From NCBI GenBank assembly GCA_902522775.1, contig CABYWQ010000004.1:108464-172463 (forward strand): DNA of 64,000 bases, written 5' to 3'. A model generated the notes under the pieces. It did no database searches. It was not told where the DNA came from and saw only the letters and a program-made list of their open reading frames with translations. Both the position numbers and the translations under genes were made by a program. Positions 1 to 7,974 of the stretch are shown here, piece by piece (positions within the stretch are counted from its first letter, which is position 1; the number at the start of each line of letters is the position of its first letter). This DNA is from Eutrophosalina sp902522775 (GTDB taxonomy: Bacteria; Bacteroidota; Bacteroidia; Flavobacteriales; Flavobacteriaceae).

Positions 1-1
1 C

Positions 2-313
2 TTAAATGAAGGATTTTCTGGTGGCGAAAAAAAGAGAAATGAAATTTTTCAGATGGCAATGCTTGAACCTTCCTTAGCTATATTAGATGAAACAGATTCT
101 GGTCTTGATATTGATGCTTTAAGGATTGTAGCCAGTGGAGTAAATAAAATTAAGAATACAAATAATGCTATTGTAATAATTACTCACTATCAAAGACTTC
201 TTGATCACATAATCCCTGATTATGTTCATGTTCTTCAAGACGGTGTCATTGCTAAATCTGGTAAAAAAGATTTAGCTATGCAGCTTGAAGAAAAAGGATA
301 TGATTGGATATAA
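2..313 (+). CDS. sufC: SufC, Fe-S assembly ATPase (3' part only)
   Basis: This is the C-terminal part of the ABC-type ATPase that works with SufB and SufD to build Fe-S clusters in the cytoplasm. The reading frame is already open at base 2, so the start and the Walker A half lie outside the window. The ABC signature FSGGEKKR comes first, followed by the Walker B and D-loop stretch LAILDETDSGLD, and then ITHYQR with the switch histidine. This arrangement is diagnostic of SufC. Nine bases separate it from sufD, which points to one operon; sufB would be expected upstream. The first in-frame ATG, at 53, is internal and not the true start. Confidence 0.97.
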   Translation, partial: LNEGFSGGEKKRNEIFQMAMLEPSLAILDETDSGLDIDALRIVASGVNKIKNTNNAIVIITHYQRLLDHIIPDYVHVLQDGVIAKSGKKDLAMQLEEKGYDWI

Positions 314-322
314 AAAATAACT

Positions 323-1675
323 ATGTCACTCAAAGAAAAAATGGTTTCCTCTTTTCTAGCCTTTGAGCTAGACACTGATATAAATTCAAAAGTTCATGAT
401 ATTAGAACTAAATCCATTAAGGACTTTGAGAAAATTGGTTTTCCAACAAGAAAAAATGAATATTGGAAATATACTCCAATAAAAAAAGTCTTGGATGATA
501 AATTAACGATTTTTAAAAAGAAAAGACATCTAATAGAATTTGAAAAAGTAAAAGATTTTTTCTTAAGTGGAATTGAATCATACAAAATTGTTTTTATAGA
601 TGGAGTTTTTGACCCTTTATGGTCAGATACTACGCACAAAGGAGTTGATATATGCATTATGTCTTCAATCTTGGAAAATAAGAAGTATGAAGATTTAATA
701 AGCAAATACTACAATACCCTCATAGATAAAAATGAGTCCTTTAGCCTTCTAAATACTTCTTTTTCAAAAGAGGGGGCTTTTGTGCATATACCAAAAAACA
801 TGGATCTTGATAAGCCAATTGAAATAATTCACATTAATTCAGGTGGAGAATCATCTCTTATGCTTCAGCCTCGCAGCTTAATAATTTTAGAAAAAAATTC
901 TACAGCTCAAATTTTTGAAAGTCACTATTCACTAGTTAGAAAAAATGATAAATCACCATATTCATTTCCAGGTTTTATTGATCCACTTACAAATACTTTA
1001 ACGGAAATTCACGTTAATGATGGTGCAAATCTTGATTATTATAAGATTCAAAATGATCTAGAGACAACTTCATTAATCGATAATACATACATAAATCAAA
1101 AGAAAGATAGTGAAGTTAGTTGTCACACTTTTTCCTTTGGAGGAAATATTGTTAGAAATAATTTGAATTTCTATCAAAATGGTAAAAATATAAACTCAAT
1201 AATGAAAGGAATTACAATTTTGGGAAGTAATCAACATACAGATCATCATACACTTGTTCATCATGCTAATCCAAATTGTGAAAGTTATCAGGAATATAAA
1301 GGTATCTACAATGGAAATTCGACAGGTGTATTTAATGGTAGGGTATTAGTTGATAAAGTAGCTCAAAAAATAAATGCTTTTCAACAAAATAATAATTTAC
1401 TTGTTGGAGATAAATCCTCTGTGAATACAAAACCTCAGCTTGAAATATTTGCTGATGATGTAAAATGTTCGCATGGATGTACAATAGGGCAACTTGATGA
1501 ATCTGCATTATTTTACTTAAAAACACGCGGAATTTCTGAACATGAAGCTAAAGGTTTATTGACTTATGCATTTGCTAATAATGTGTTAGAAAATGTAAAA
1601 ATACAAGCTCTAAAAACAAAGGTTAAGAAAATAATAGCTAATAAAATTGGAGTTAAATTAGGTTTTGAACTTTAA
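323..1675 (+). CDS. sufD: SufD, Fe-S cluster assembly scaffold subunit
   Basis: The 450-residue protein matches the usual SufD length. SufD pairs with SufB and SufC to form the scaffold complex. The N-terminal part has the typical RKNEYWKYTP element, where SufD binds before the beta-helix. The C-terminal half has the family stretches FNGRVLVDKVAQK and KCSHGCTIGQLD, ending in GISEHEAKGLL. The stop overlaps the sufS start by one base (TAATG), which implies translational coupling. SufB is the nearest alternative, but the length and the KPQLEIFADDVKCSHG region favour SufD. Confidence 0.97.
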   Translation: MSLKEKMVSSFLAFELDTDINSKVHDIRTKSIKDFEKIGFPTRKNEYWKYTPIKKVLDDKLTIFKKKRHLIEFEKVKDFFLSGIESYKIVFIDGVFDPLWSDTTHKGVDICIMSSILENKKYEDLISKYYNTLIDKNESFSLLNTSFSKEGAFVHIPKNMDLDKPIEIIHINSGGESSLMLQPRSLIILEKNSTAQIFESHYSLVRKNDKSPYSFPGFIDPLTNTLTEIHVNDGANLDYYKIQNDLETTSLIDNTYINQKKDSEVSCHTFSFGGNIVRNNLNFYQNGKNINSIMKGITILGSNQHTDHHTLVHHANPNCESYQEYKGIYNGNSTGVFNGRVLVDKVAQKINAFQQNNNLLVGDKSSVNTKPQLEIFADDVKCSHGCTIGQLDESALFYLKTRGISEHEAKGLLTYAFANNVLENVKIQALKTKVKKIIANKIGVKLGFEL

Positions 1676-2892
1676 TGAGTTTGAATGTAGAAAATATTAG
1701 AAAAGATTTTCCAATACTAAATAGACAAATTAATGGAAAAAAACTAATTTATTTTGATAATGCAGCCACATCTCAAACACCTATAAGTGTCATTGATTCC
1801 ATTTCAGATTATTATAAAAATTATAACGCGAATATTCATAGAGGAGTACATTCTGTTAGTGAGGAAGCAACCGATGCGTATGAGAAATCCAGAGTTAAAA
1901 TTCAGAAACACTTCAATGCAAAGAATAGTGAAGAAATAATTTTCACATCTGGAACAACTCACTCAATTAATATAGTAGCTAATGGATATGTTGAATTATT
2001 AAATAAAAATGATGAAATTATAGTTTCGGGTTTAGAACATCATTCTAATATTGTTCCATGGCAGATGATGACAGAAAAAAATAAAGCTAAATTAAATGTA
2101 ATTCCTTTAAAAAATAATGGAGAATTAGATATTGAATATTTTAAATCCATAATTTCAATTAAAACAAAAGTTGTTTTTCTTAATCATGTTTCTAATGCTT
2201 TAGGAATAATTAATCCTATTAAAGAAATAATTGATATTTCTCACAAGAACGGTGCTGTAGTTCTAATTGATGGAGCTCAAAGCTCTGCGCATTTCAAAAT
2301 CGATGTTCAAGAACTCGATGTAGATTTTTTTACAGCATCGGCTCATAAATTATGTGGGCCGACAGGAATTGGTTTTTTGTACGGCAAAAAAGAATTATTA
2401 GAAAATTTATCTCCACTAATGGGCGGTGGTGAAATGATTTCAGATGTAAGTTTTGAAAAAACTACGTATGCAGATCTTCCTCATAAATTTGAAGCCGGTA
2501 CACCAAATATTTCTGGAGTAATAGCATTTGGTCATGCTATTGACTACCTAAATAATATTGGATTGGATAATATTTTCAAATATGAAAATGAGCTACTTGA
2601 TTATGCAATTAAATGTTTGAAAACAATTGATGGATTAAAAATTTATGGTGAAGGAGCTAATAGAACCTCTGTAATTTCATTTAATATTAAAAATATTCAC
2701 CCATATGATATTGGGTCAATATTGGATAAGTTCGGAATTGCAGTAAGAACTGGTCAACATTGTGCTCAACCAATTATGGATCACTTTCATATTTCTGGAA
2801 CAGTAAGAGTATCCCTATCTTTTATTAACACAAAAAATGAAATTGATAAACTAATTGAAGCTGTAAAAATGGCTAAATCTATGTTGAGCTAA
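1675..2892 (+). CDS. sufS: SufS, PLP-dependent cysteine desulfurase
   Basis: This enzyme takes sulfur from L-cysteine as a persulfide and passes it to SufE and the SufBCD scaffold. The protein has 405 residues, normal for a group II desulfurase. The PLP lysine is K225 in SAHKLCG, and the catalytic cysteine is C363 in RTGQHCAQP, the short-loop form typical of SufS as opposed to IscS. EHHSN, near residues 121-125, contributes the stacking histidine. The gene sits between sufD (1-base overlap) and sufE, as in other Bacteroidota suf operons. Confidence 0.97.
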   Translation: MSLNVENIRKDFPILNRQINGKKLIYFDNAATSQTPISVIDSISDYYKNYNANIHRGVHSVSEEATDAYEKSRVKIQKHFNAKNSEEIIFTSGTTHSINIVANGYVELLNKNDEIIVSGLEHHSNIVPWQMMTEKNKAKLNVIPLKNNGELDIEYFKSIISIKTKVVFLNHVSNALGIINPIKEIIDISHKNGAVVLIDGAQSSAHFKIDVQELDVDFFTASAHKLCGPTGIGFLYGKKELLENLSPLMGGGEMISDVSFEKTTYADLPHKFEAGTPNISGVIAFGHAIDYLNNIGLDNIFKYENELLDYAIKCLKTIDGLKIYGEGANRTSVISFNIKNIHPYDIGSILDKFGIAVRTGQHCAQPIMDHFHISGTVRVSLSFINTKNEIDKLIEAVKMAKSMLS

Positions 2893-2896
2893 TTTG

Positions 2897-2904
2897 TATC
2901 TTTG
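2897..2904 (+). promoter_or_regulatory. Possible internal -7 promoter element before sufE
   Basis: TATCTTTG fits the Bacteroidota -7 consensus TAnnTTTG. It begins 5 bases after the sufS stop and ends 6 bases before the sufE ATG. A transcript starting here would be almost leaderless. I found no clear -33 TTTG at a good distance, so this is a tentative internal promoter. Confidence 0.35.
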
Positions 2905-2910
2905 AATTTT

Positions 2911-3330
2911 ATGACTATTTCAGAACAAGGTAAAGATTTAGCTGAAAGTTTTTCATTCATGGAGGACTGGACTGAAAAGTATCAGTATATGATAGATTTG
3001 TCTAAATCTCTTAATGAAATGGATTTAAATTATAAAACTGATGAAAATCTAATCAAAGGTTGTCAAAGTAAAGTTTGGCTATATTCTAGCTACGATAAAG
3101 GAAAAATTCATTTTCAAGCTGATAGCGATGCTATAATTAGTAAGGGAATTGTTGCAATTTTACTTAGTGTTCTAAATAATAGATCACCTAACGAAATTTT
3201 ATCTGCAGATTTGAGTTTTATAGATGAAATAGGACTAAAAGAACATTTGTCTCCAAATAGAGCAAATGGATTATCCTCAATGTTGAAACAAATTAAATTT
3301 TATGCTTTGGCATATAGTAAATTAAATTAG
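2911..3330 (+). CDS. sufE: SufE, sulfur acceptor and activator of SufS
   Basis: SufE takes the persulfide from SufS and raises its activity. The protein has 139 residues from the ATG at 2911. A TTG at 2902 would add three residues but lies inside a TATCTTTG box, so I prefer the ATG. The active cysteine is C51 in IKGCQSKVW, the family signature. The C-terminal region (LSPNRANGLSSML) matches the SufE core. It lies in the suf operon between sufS and sufT, with a 5-base gap to the latter. Confidence 0.95.
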   Translation: MTISEQGKDLAESFSFMEDWTEKYQYMIDLSKSLNEMDLNYKTDENLIKGCQSKVWLYSSYDKGKIHFQADSDAIISKGIVAILLSVLNNRSPNEILSADLSFIDEIGLKEHLSPNRANGLSSMLKQIKFYALAYSKLN

Positions 3331-3335
3331 AAATA

Positions 3336-3662
3336 ATGTCTGAAAAAATGATTGATCCAAATGAACTTGGAGAAAAAGTAGTTAAAGTTTTAAAGACGAT
3401 ATATGATCCGGAAATTCCAGTTGATATTTATGAACTTGGGCTTATATATGATGTTTTTTTAAACGAAGAAAATGATGTTAAAATACTCATGACTCTAACA
3501 AGTCCAAATTGTCCTGTTGCCGAGAGTTTGCCTCAAGAAGTTAAAGATAAGGTTGCAGAAATTAAAGGGGTAAAAAGTGCTGAAATTGAAATGACATTTG
3601 ACCCTGCGTGGACCAGAGATTTAATGAGTGAGGAAGCCAAGCTAGAGTTAGGATTTTTATAA
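3336..3662 (+). CDS. sufT: SufT-like MIP18/DUF59 family protein
   Basis: This 108-residue protein has the single MIP18 (DUF59) domain, which helps Fe-S maturation. The family features are visible: DPEIPVDIYELGLIYDV near residues 24-40, TSPNCPVAESLP near 56-67 with the conserved cysteine, and the DPAWTRDLMSEEAK ending. The location inside the suf operon supports the SufT name. SufT proteins are known to assist Fe-S loading, but this gene's targets cannot be read from the sequence. Confidence 0.92.
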   Translation: MSEKMIDPNELGEKVVKVLKTIYDPEIPVDIYELGLIYDVFLNEENDVKILMTLTSPNCPVAESLPQEVKDKVAEIKGVKSAEIEMTFDPAWTRDLMSEEAKLELGFL

Positions 3663-4169
3663 ATGGAATATAAAATATTAAATAGGGTTTCTAAAAGTAA
3701 AATTAAGACCATAGATTTTAATGATTTTATTACAATTTATAATTATGAAATTATAGATCTAAAAGACTGGCTTAAAAATGATTTAATTTTAATTGAATCT
3801 GATTTTAGAAAAAAACTACTGAATTATAATTTTAAAAATTTAAAAGATAAATATGTATTGATTCAGTGCAGTAATAATGCAATAATTCCTCACTGGGCTT
3901 ATTTACTAATTTCTTCTAAACTGATTGAACTAGGAATTAAAAATTTCATAGGAACTAAAAATGAATTTTATAATTATCAAATAATTGAAAGAATAAAGGA
4001 TTTAAATGAAAAAGATTTTATTGATAAACCTTTAATTATTAAAGGGTGTTCAGATATTTCCAATAACAATTATTTTTATTCTATGATTATTGAAAAACTT
4101 CAACCATTTGTTAAATCAATTATGTTTGGAGAGGCATGCTCAGCTGTACCGGTATTTAAAAGGAAATGA
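3663..4169 (+). CDS. DUF2480 family protein of the suf operon
   Basis: The 168-residue soluble protein matches the Bacteroidota family DUF2480: an N-terminal NRV segment, IDLKDWL near residues 36-42, KYVLIQCSNNAIIPHWAY in the middle, IIKGCS near 121, and the FGEACSAVPV ending. The conserved cysteines (C75, C126, C157 by my count) could handle sulfur or a cluster, but that is inference. It starts directly after the sufT stop and overlaps the next gene by 4 bases (ATGA). The function of the family is unknown to me. Confidence 0.88.
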   Translation: MEYKILNRVSKSKIKTIDFNDFITIYNYEIIDLKDWLKNDLILIESDFRKKLLNYNFKNLKDKYVLIQCSNNAIIPHWAYLLISSKLIELGIKNFIGTKNEFYNYQIIERIKDLNEKDFIDKPLIIKGCSDISNNNYFYSMIIEKLQPFVKSIMFGEACSAVPVFKRK

Positions 4170-5068
4170 GCAAATTAACATTTAATATTTTTTTTCTTTT
4201 TTTAATATTGAATGTTTTAAGTCAAGAAAAAGCAGTTGACTCATCTAATGTAAAAAATAATTGGACTAAATCAGGAAACTTTACTTTTTTAGGGAATCAA
4301 TCAAGTTATAGTTATTGGACTGCAGGTGGACAAACTAGTATTTCTGGAACAATTAAAATTGATTATGATTTTAACTTTGAAAATAATGGTTGGAATTGGG
4401 ACACAAAAGTAATTACAGCGTATGGCTTAAATAGCATTGGAGGTAGTAAGTATATAAAAAAAACTGACGATAGATTTGAAATAAATTCCCTTCTAGGTAA
4501 AAAGTTTACAAATAACTTAATTGGAAATTGGAGTTACTCCTCATTTATAAATTTTAAAACTCAATGGACTAAAGGTTATAGGTATAGAAAAAATTCAAAT
4601 GGAGAAGAGGAACGGTCAGAACTAACTAGATTTTTTTCACCAGCCTACTTACAAATTGGTGTAGGTTTATACTGGCGAAAAAGTAAAGATCTATGGGTAA
4701 ACTTTGCTCCAGTAACTGGAAGATTAATTATAGTCAATAAATTTTTTACTGAAAATCTTCAAGAAGGAAAACAATACTTTGGAGTTAATAAAGGTTCAAA
4801 TAGCAGGTTTGAACTGGGAGCGTCATTAAGATCCTATTATAAATTTGAACTTATTGAAAATGTAGAAATTTCAAACAGGTTAAGTTTATATTCAGATTAC
4901 CTAGAAAATTCAGGTAATATAGACTTGGATTATACAATTAATACATCAATGAAAATAAATAAGTATTTAACTACAAATTTTATCATTCAATTTATTTATG
5001 ATGACAACTCCGTAAAAAGGCTCCAAGTAAGAGAAGTTATGGGTATTGGTTTAAATTTAAAAATTTAA
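4166..5068 (+). CDS. DUF3078 outer-membrane beta-barrel-like protein
   Basis: The 300-residue protein has an N-terminal signal peptide ending near VLSQ, followed by WTKSGNFTFLGNQSSYSYWTAGG, the hallmark opening of DUF3078. The rest alternates aromatic and polar residues as in a beta-barrel (for example YLQIGVGLYWRKS), and it ends with VMGIGLNLKI. It overlaps DUF2480 by four bases, so this outer-membrane protein is probably made with the SUF machinery, although the link is unexplained. Its TAA stop shares the tetramer TTAA with the convergent hflX stop. Confidence 0.85.
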   Translation: MSKLTFNIFFLFLILNVLSQEKAVDSSNVKNNWTKSGNFTFLGNQSSYSYWTAGGQTSISGTIKIDYDFNFENNGWNWDTKVITAYGLNSIGGSKYIKKTDDRFEINSLLGKKFTNNLIGNWSYSSFINFKTQWTKGYRYRKNSNGEEERSELTRFFSPAYLQIGVGLYWRKSKDLWVNFAPVTGRLIIVNKFFTENLQEGKQYFGVNKGSNSRFELGASLRSYYKFELIENVEISNRLSLYSDYLENSGNIDLDYTINTSMKINKYLTTNFIIQFIYDDNSVKRLQVREVMGIGLNLKI

Positions 5069-6210
5069 TTCAGGTCTGGGTAAAGGAAATTATTGTAAGG
5101 GAATCTTTTGATATGAATTTTTCTTACTTGATTATAAAGTCTCATTTTAAGTTTATCAAGATTTATTTTTTTTTGGGCCGAAATAAATAAATTACTCTTT
5201 TTATTGTCTTTAAATTTAAAGTTTTCAAGTTCCTCATTACTTAAAATATCCATTTTGTTAAAAACAATCATAGTTGGTTTATTCGAACATTTTATTTGTT
5301 CCAAAATTAAATTGACTGACTCAATATGATCATCATAATTTGGATGTGAAATATCAACTATATGCAAAATAAAATCAGATTCTGTTATTTCATTCAATGT
5401 ACTTTTAAATGATTCTACTAATTGAGTTGGTAATTTCCTAATAAAACCAACCGTATCAGTAATCAAAAAAGGAAGATTTTGAACAACAATTTTCCTCACA
5501 GTTGTATCTAGGGTTGCAAAAAGTTTGTCTTCAGCAAAAACGTTAGATTTTGAAATGATGTTCATCAATGTAGATTTTCCAACATTTGTATATCCAACTA
5601 AAGCAACTCTTACTAAACTTCCTCTGTTACCTCTTTGTACTGACATTTGTCTGTCAATATTATTAAGTTTCTTTTTTAATAGACTAATTTTATCCCTAAC
5701 AATTCTTCTATCCGTTTCAATCTCTGTTTCACCAGGTCCTCTCATACCTATTCCACCTTTTTGTCTTTCTAAATGAGTCCATAAACCCTTAAGTCTTGGC
5801 ATTAGATACTGATATTGAGCTAACTGAACTTGATTTTTTGCATAGCTAGTTTTTGCTCTTTGAGCAAAAATATCGAGTATAAGGCCTGTCCTATCAATAA
5901 TTTTACACTTTAAAATTCTTTCTAAGTTTACTTGCTGAGTTGGAGACAATTCATCATCAAAAATTACGGAGCTTATATCATTTTTCTTATTGTAAACTTG
6001 AATTTCAGATATTTTCCCAGTTCCGATAAATGTTTTGGGATTAGGTGTATCTAGTTTTTGAACAAAACTCTTTTTTACAATACCACCAGCAGTGTTAGAT
6101 AAAAAAGAAAGTTCATCTAAGTAGTCTTTTACTACAATCTCTGTCTGATTTTTATTTACAACACCAACAACTATGGTATTTTCATATTCAATGTTCTTAT
6201 TCTCGATCAA
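5065..6210 (-). CDS. hflX: HflX, ribosome-associated GTPase
   Basis: HflX splits stalled or stressed ribosomes. The 381-residue protein has the HflX N-terminal domain, the glycine-rich linker GIGMRGPGETEIETDRR near 153-169, the P-loop GYTNVGKS at 206-213, DTVGF at 252-256 and the G4 motif NKMD at 318-321. A short C-terminal extension follows the GTPase domain. It sits two bases downstream of lpxH on the same strand, so the two may be cotranscribed. It ends head-on with the DUF3078 gene. Confidence 0.95.
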   Translation of the reverse strand: MIENKNIEYENTIVVGVVNKNQTEIVVKDYLDELSFLSNTAGGIVKKSFVQKLDTPNPKTFIGTGKISEIQVYNKKNDISSVIFDDELSPTQQVNLERILKCKIIDRTGLILDIFAQRAKTSYAKNQVQLAQYQYLMPRLKGLWTHLERQKGGIGMRGPGETEIETDRRIVRDKISLLKKKLNNIDRQMSVQRGNRGSLVRVALVGYTNVGKSTLMNIISKSNVFAEDKLFATLDTTVRKIVVQNLPFLITDTVGFIRKLPTQLVESFKSTLNEITESDFILHIVDISHPNYDDHIESVNLILEQIKCSNKPTMIVFNKMDILSNEELENFKFKDNKKSNLFISAQKKINLDKLKMRLYNQVRKIHIKRFPYNNFLYPDLN

Positions 6211-6212
6211 AT

Positions 6213-6980
6213 TTATTTTTTGAAATATTTAAGACTAAATGAAGACCCATCATAAACTATATATGAAAAATGAGTAATCCAATCTCCGGTGTTCAAGTAC
6301 TTTGAATTATTACCTAAGTCAAGCTCAAGTGGAAGATGTCTATGTCCAAAAATAAAAAAATGGTAATACTTAGTTTTCAAAATATTTTTACAAAATTTAA
6401 ATAATATTTCTTTCTCATTAGACTTAAATTTAATATTCTGACCTGAAAGAATTTTATTCTTCTTAGACAAAAAGCTACCAATAGCAACTCCAATATCAGG
6501 ATGGATTAGTGAAAAAATTTTTTTCAAAATATGACTTCTAAAAAATATTTTTAAAAATTTGTATTTAACATCACCCGGTCCTAGGCCATCGCCATGACCA
6601 ATAAATAAATTATAATTATCAATTTTTAAATCAGTTGGTTTTTTGAACACTTTAAAACCTAGTTCATTCTGAAAATAATTTCCAACCCAACAATCATGAT
6701 TTCCAACAAAAAAAAATAGTTCAATCCCATGATCAGATAGCTCTGCTAATTTTCCGAAAAGTCTAACAAAACCCTTAGGAATTACTTTTTTATACTCAAA
6801 CCAAAAATCAAATAAATCTCCAAGAAAAAAAATTGCTTGCGCGTCACTTTTAATTTCATCAAGCCACAAAATAAACTTTTTTTCACGTTCTATACTTGAA
6901 ACTTTACTAGGTGAACCTAAATGATTATCAGAGCTAAAATAAATTTTTTTCGAAGAATTTAATTCAATTGGAATCATCAC
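6213..6980 (-). CDS. lpxH: LpxH, UDP-2,3-diacylglucosamine diphosphatase
   Basis: This enzyme hydrolyses UDP-2,3-diacylglucosamine to lipid X in lipid A synthesis, at the inner face of the membrane. The 255-residue protein has all five metallophosphoesterase blocks: D18/H20 in SDNH, GDLFD at 54-58, GNHD at 93-96, HGD at 129-131 and GHRH at 212-215. Length and motif spacing fit LpxH-type enzymes. It follows the DUF2452 gene by four bases and precedes hflX by two, a tight minus-strand operon. Confidence 0.93.
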   Translation of the reverse strand: MMIPIELNSSKKIYFSSDNHLGSPSKVSSIEREKKFILWLDEIKSDAQAIFFLGDLFDFWFEYKKVIPKGFVRLFGKLAELSDHGIELFFFVGNHDCWVGNYFQNELGFKVFKKPTDLKIDNYNLFIGHGDGLGPGDVKYKFLKIFFRSHILKKIFSLIHPDIGVAIGSFLSKKNKILSGQNIKFKSNEKEILFKFCKNILKTKYYHFFIFGHRHLPLELDLGNNSKYLNTGDWITHFSYIVYDGSSFSLKYFKK

Positions 6981-6984
6981 AAAA

Positions 6985-7368
6985 CTATATTTCTACTTTT
7001 TCCCATTTATCATTAGAATCAAGCCTAAAAGATCCAATATAAATTTCATTCCACTCGCTAGGAGCTATTATTGATAAAAATAATTTTTGATCATTTCTTT
7101 GATAAAGATGGTAAATTTCTCCTTTTTCAGGTTTAAAACTAAAGTGACAATTATAAATTAATTGATTCCACTCAAATGTCTCCATTAATTTTTTATATTC
7201 TTCTTTAATTTCCTCATATCTTGAAGAAAAATACTTATTTGTTTTTAAAAGCTTTTCTTGTTTAAAAGAAGTAAGATTCGATGGTTTTATCGAAGGAGCA
7301 CCAACATTAGATGCATATGGCAATTTGCTGGGGTTATCTGCTACTTGATCTGGTTTTTTCTTAGACAT
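6985..7368 (-). CDS. DUF2452 family protein
   Basis: The 127-residue soluble protein has no signal or membrane segment. The PYASNVGAP motif near residues 18-26, the coiled stretch around EEIKEEYKKL, and EKGEIYHLYQR with SLIAPSEW-like residues match the Bacteroidota family DUF2452, whose role is unknown. It is the first gene of the lpxH-hflX unit. A TATTTTTG box lies 12 bases before the ATG. Confidence 0.8.
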   Translation of the reverse strand: MSKKKPDQVADNPSKLPYASNVGAPSIKPSNLTSFKQEKLLKTNKYFSSRYEEIKEEYKKLMETFEWNQLIYNCHFSFKPEKGEIYHLYQRNDQKLFLSIIAPSEWNEIYIGSFRLDSNDKWEKVEI

Positions 7369-7380
7369 TTAAATTTTTTA

Positions 7381-7388
7381 CAAAAATA
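7381..7388 (-). promoter_or_regulatory. Candidate -7 element for the DUF2452-lpxH-hflX unit
   Basis: Read on the minus strand this is TATTTTTG, a full match to TAnnTTTG, ending 12 bases before the ATG at 7368. It would give a leader only a few bases long. No convincing -33 TTTG was seen. Confidence 0.35.
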
Positions 7389-7394
7389 ATCAAA

Positions 7395-7916
7395 CTATTT
7401 TAACACCTTTTCATAACAATTAAAAGGCATATCACTTTGGTTTCTAAAATAAATTTGACCTAGTTTTAGATAACCTAAATTTGAGTAAAATTTATTATTT
7501 TTTTTATTCAGACTAAATGTATCCAATCTAATAGATTTAGCTTTAGTTTTAATTCCAATTTCCTCAATATATTTCATTATAAATTTTGCAAAACCTTTTC
7601 CTTGAAATGTGGGATTAATTGCTAGCCTATGGACATATAAACTATCATTAGATTTTATTTTCCATTCTATTTTTTTATAAAAATCATCCATAATATTTGA
7701 AACGGATACACATCCAATTATATCACTTTTCAATAATAATACCATTAAATAACCATTATCAATATCTTCTTTAAAAATATTTTTCGAGGGATAATTTTCA
7801 TCCCACTGAAAAATTTTTTTAGAAATCATATGTTTGGTGCACAAGGAAATGATTCTCATAATTTCTTGAAGATCAGACAAAACTGCTTTTCTAATTTTTA
7901 TATTAGATTTTTTCAA
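7395..7916 (-). CDS. GNAT family N-acetyltransferase
   Basis: This 173-residue acetyltransferase-like protein begins IKIRKAVLSDLQEI, as GNAT domains do. The acetyl-CoA loop is visible as LAINPTFQGKGFAKFIM near residues 107-123 (the Q/R-x-x-G-x-G/A type), followed by IRLDTFSLNKKNNKFYSNLGY. I chose the TTG at 7914-7916 because the longer open frame runs back through the terminator at 7925-7950 and into susD. No in-frame ATG exists between that terminator and the conserved domain. The substrate is unknown. Confidence 0.8.
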   Translation of the reverse strand: MKKSNIKIRKAVLSDLQEIMRIISLCTKHMISKKIFQWDENYPSKNIFKEDIDNGYLMVLLLKSDIIGCVSVSNIMDDFYKKIEWKIKSNDSLYVHRLAINPTFQGKGFAKFIMKYIEEIGIKTKAKSIRLDTFSLNKKNNKFYSNLGYLKLGQIYFRNQSDMPFNCYEKVLK

Positions 7917-7924
7917 ATTAAAAA

Positions 7925-7950
7925 AAAAAGAGGGGAAAACCCCTCTTTTT
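7925..7950 (-). terminator. Intrinsic terminator downstream of susD
   Basis: A perfect 11-base-pair inverted repeat (AGAGGGG/CCCCTCT flanked by A5 and T5) encloses an AAAA loop. It lies 24 bases after the susD stop and can work on the minus strand, where the right arm ends in U residues. It also marks the boundary with the GNAT gene. Confidence 0.9.
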
Positions 7951-7974
7951 AATGTTATTAATAAGTAAAACTTA

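Noticed and set aside
394..705. Minus-strand ORF inside sufD
   Set aside because: It lies opposite strongly conserved sufD sequence, has no recognisable domain or start context, and fits a shadow frame.
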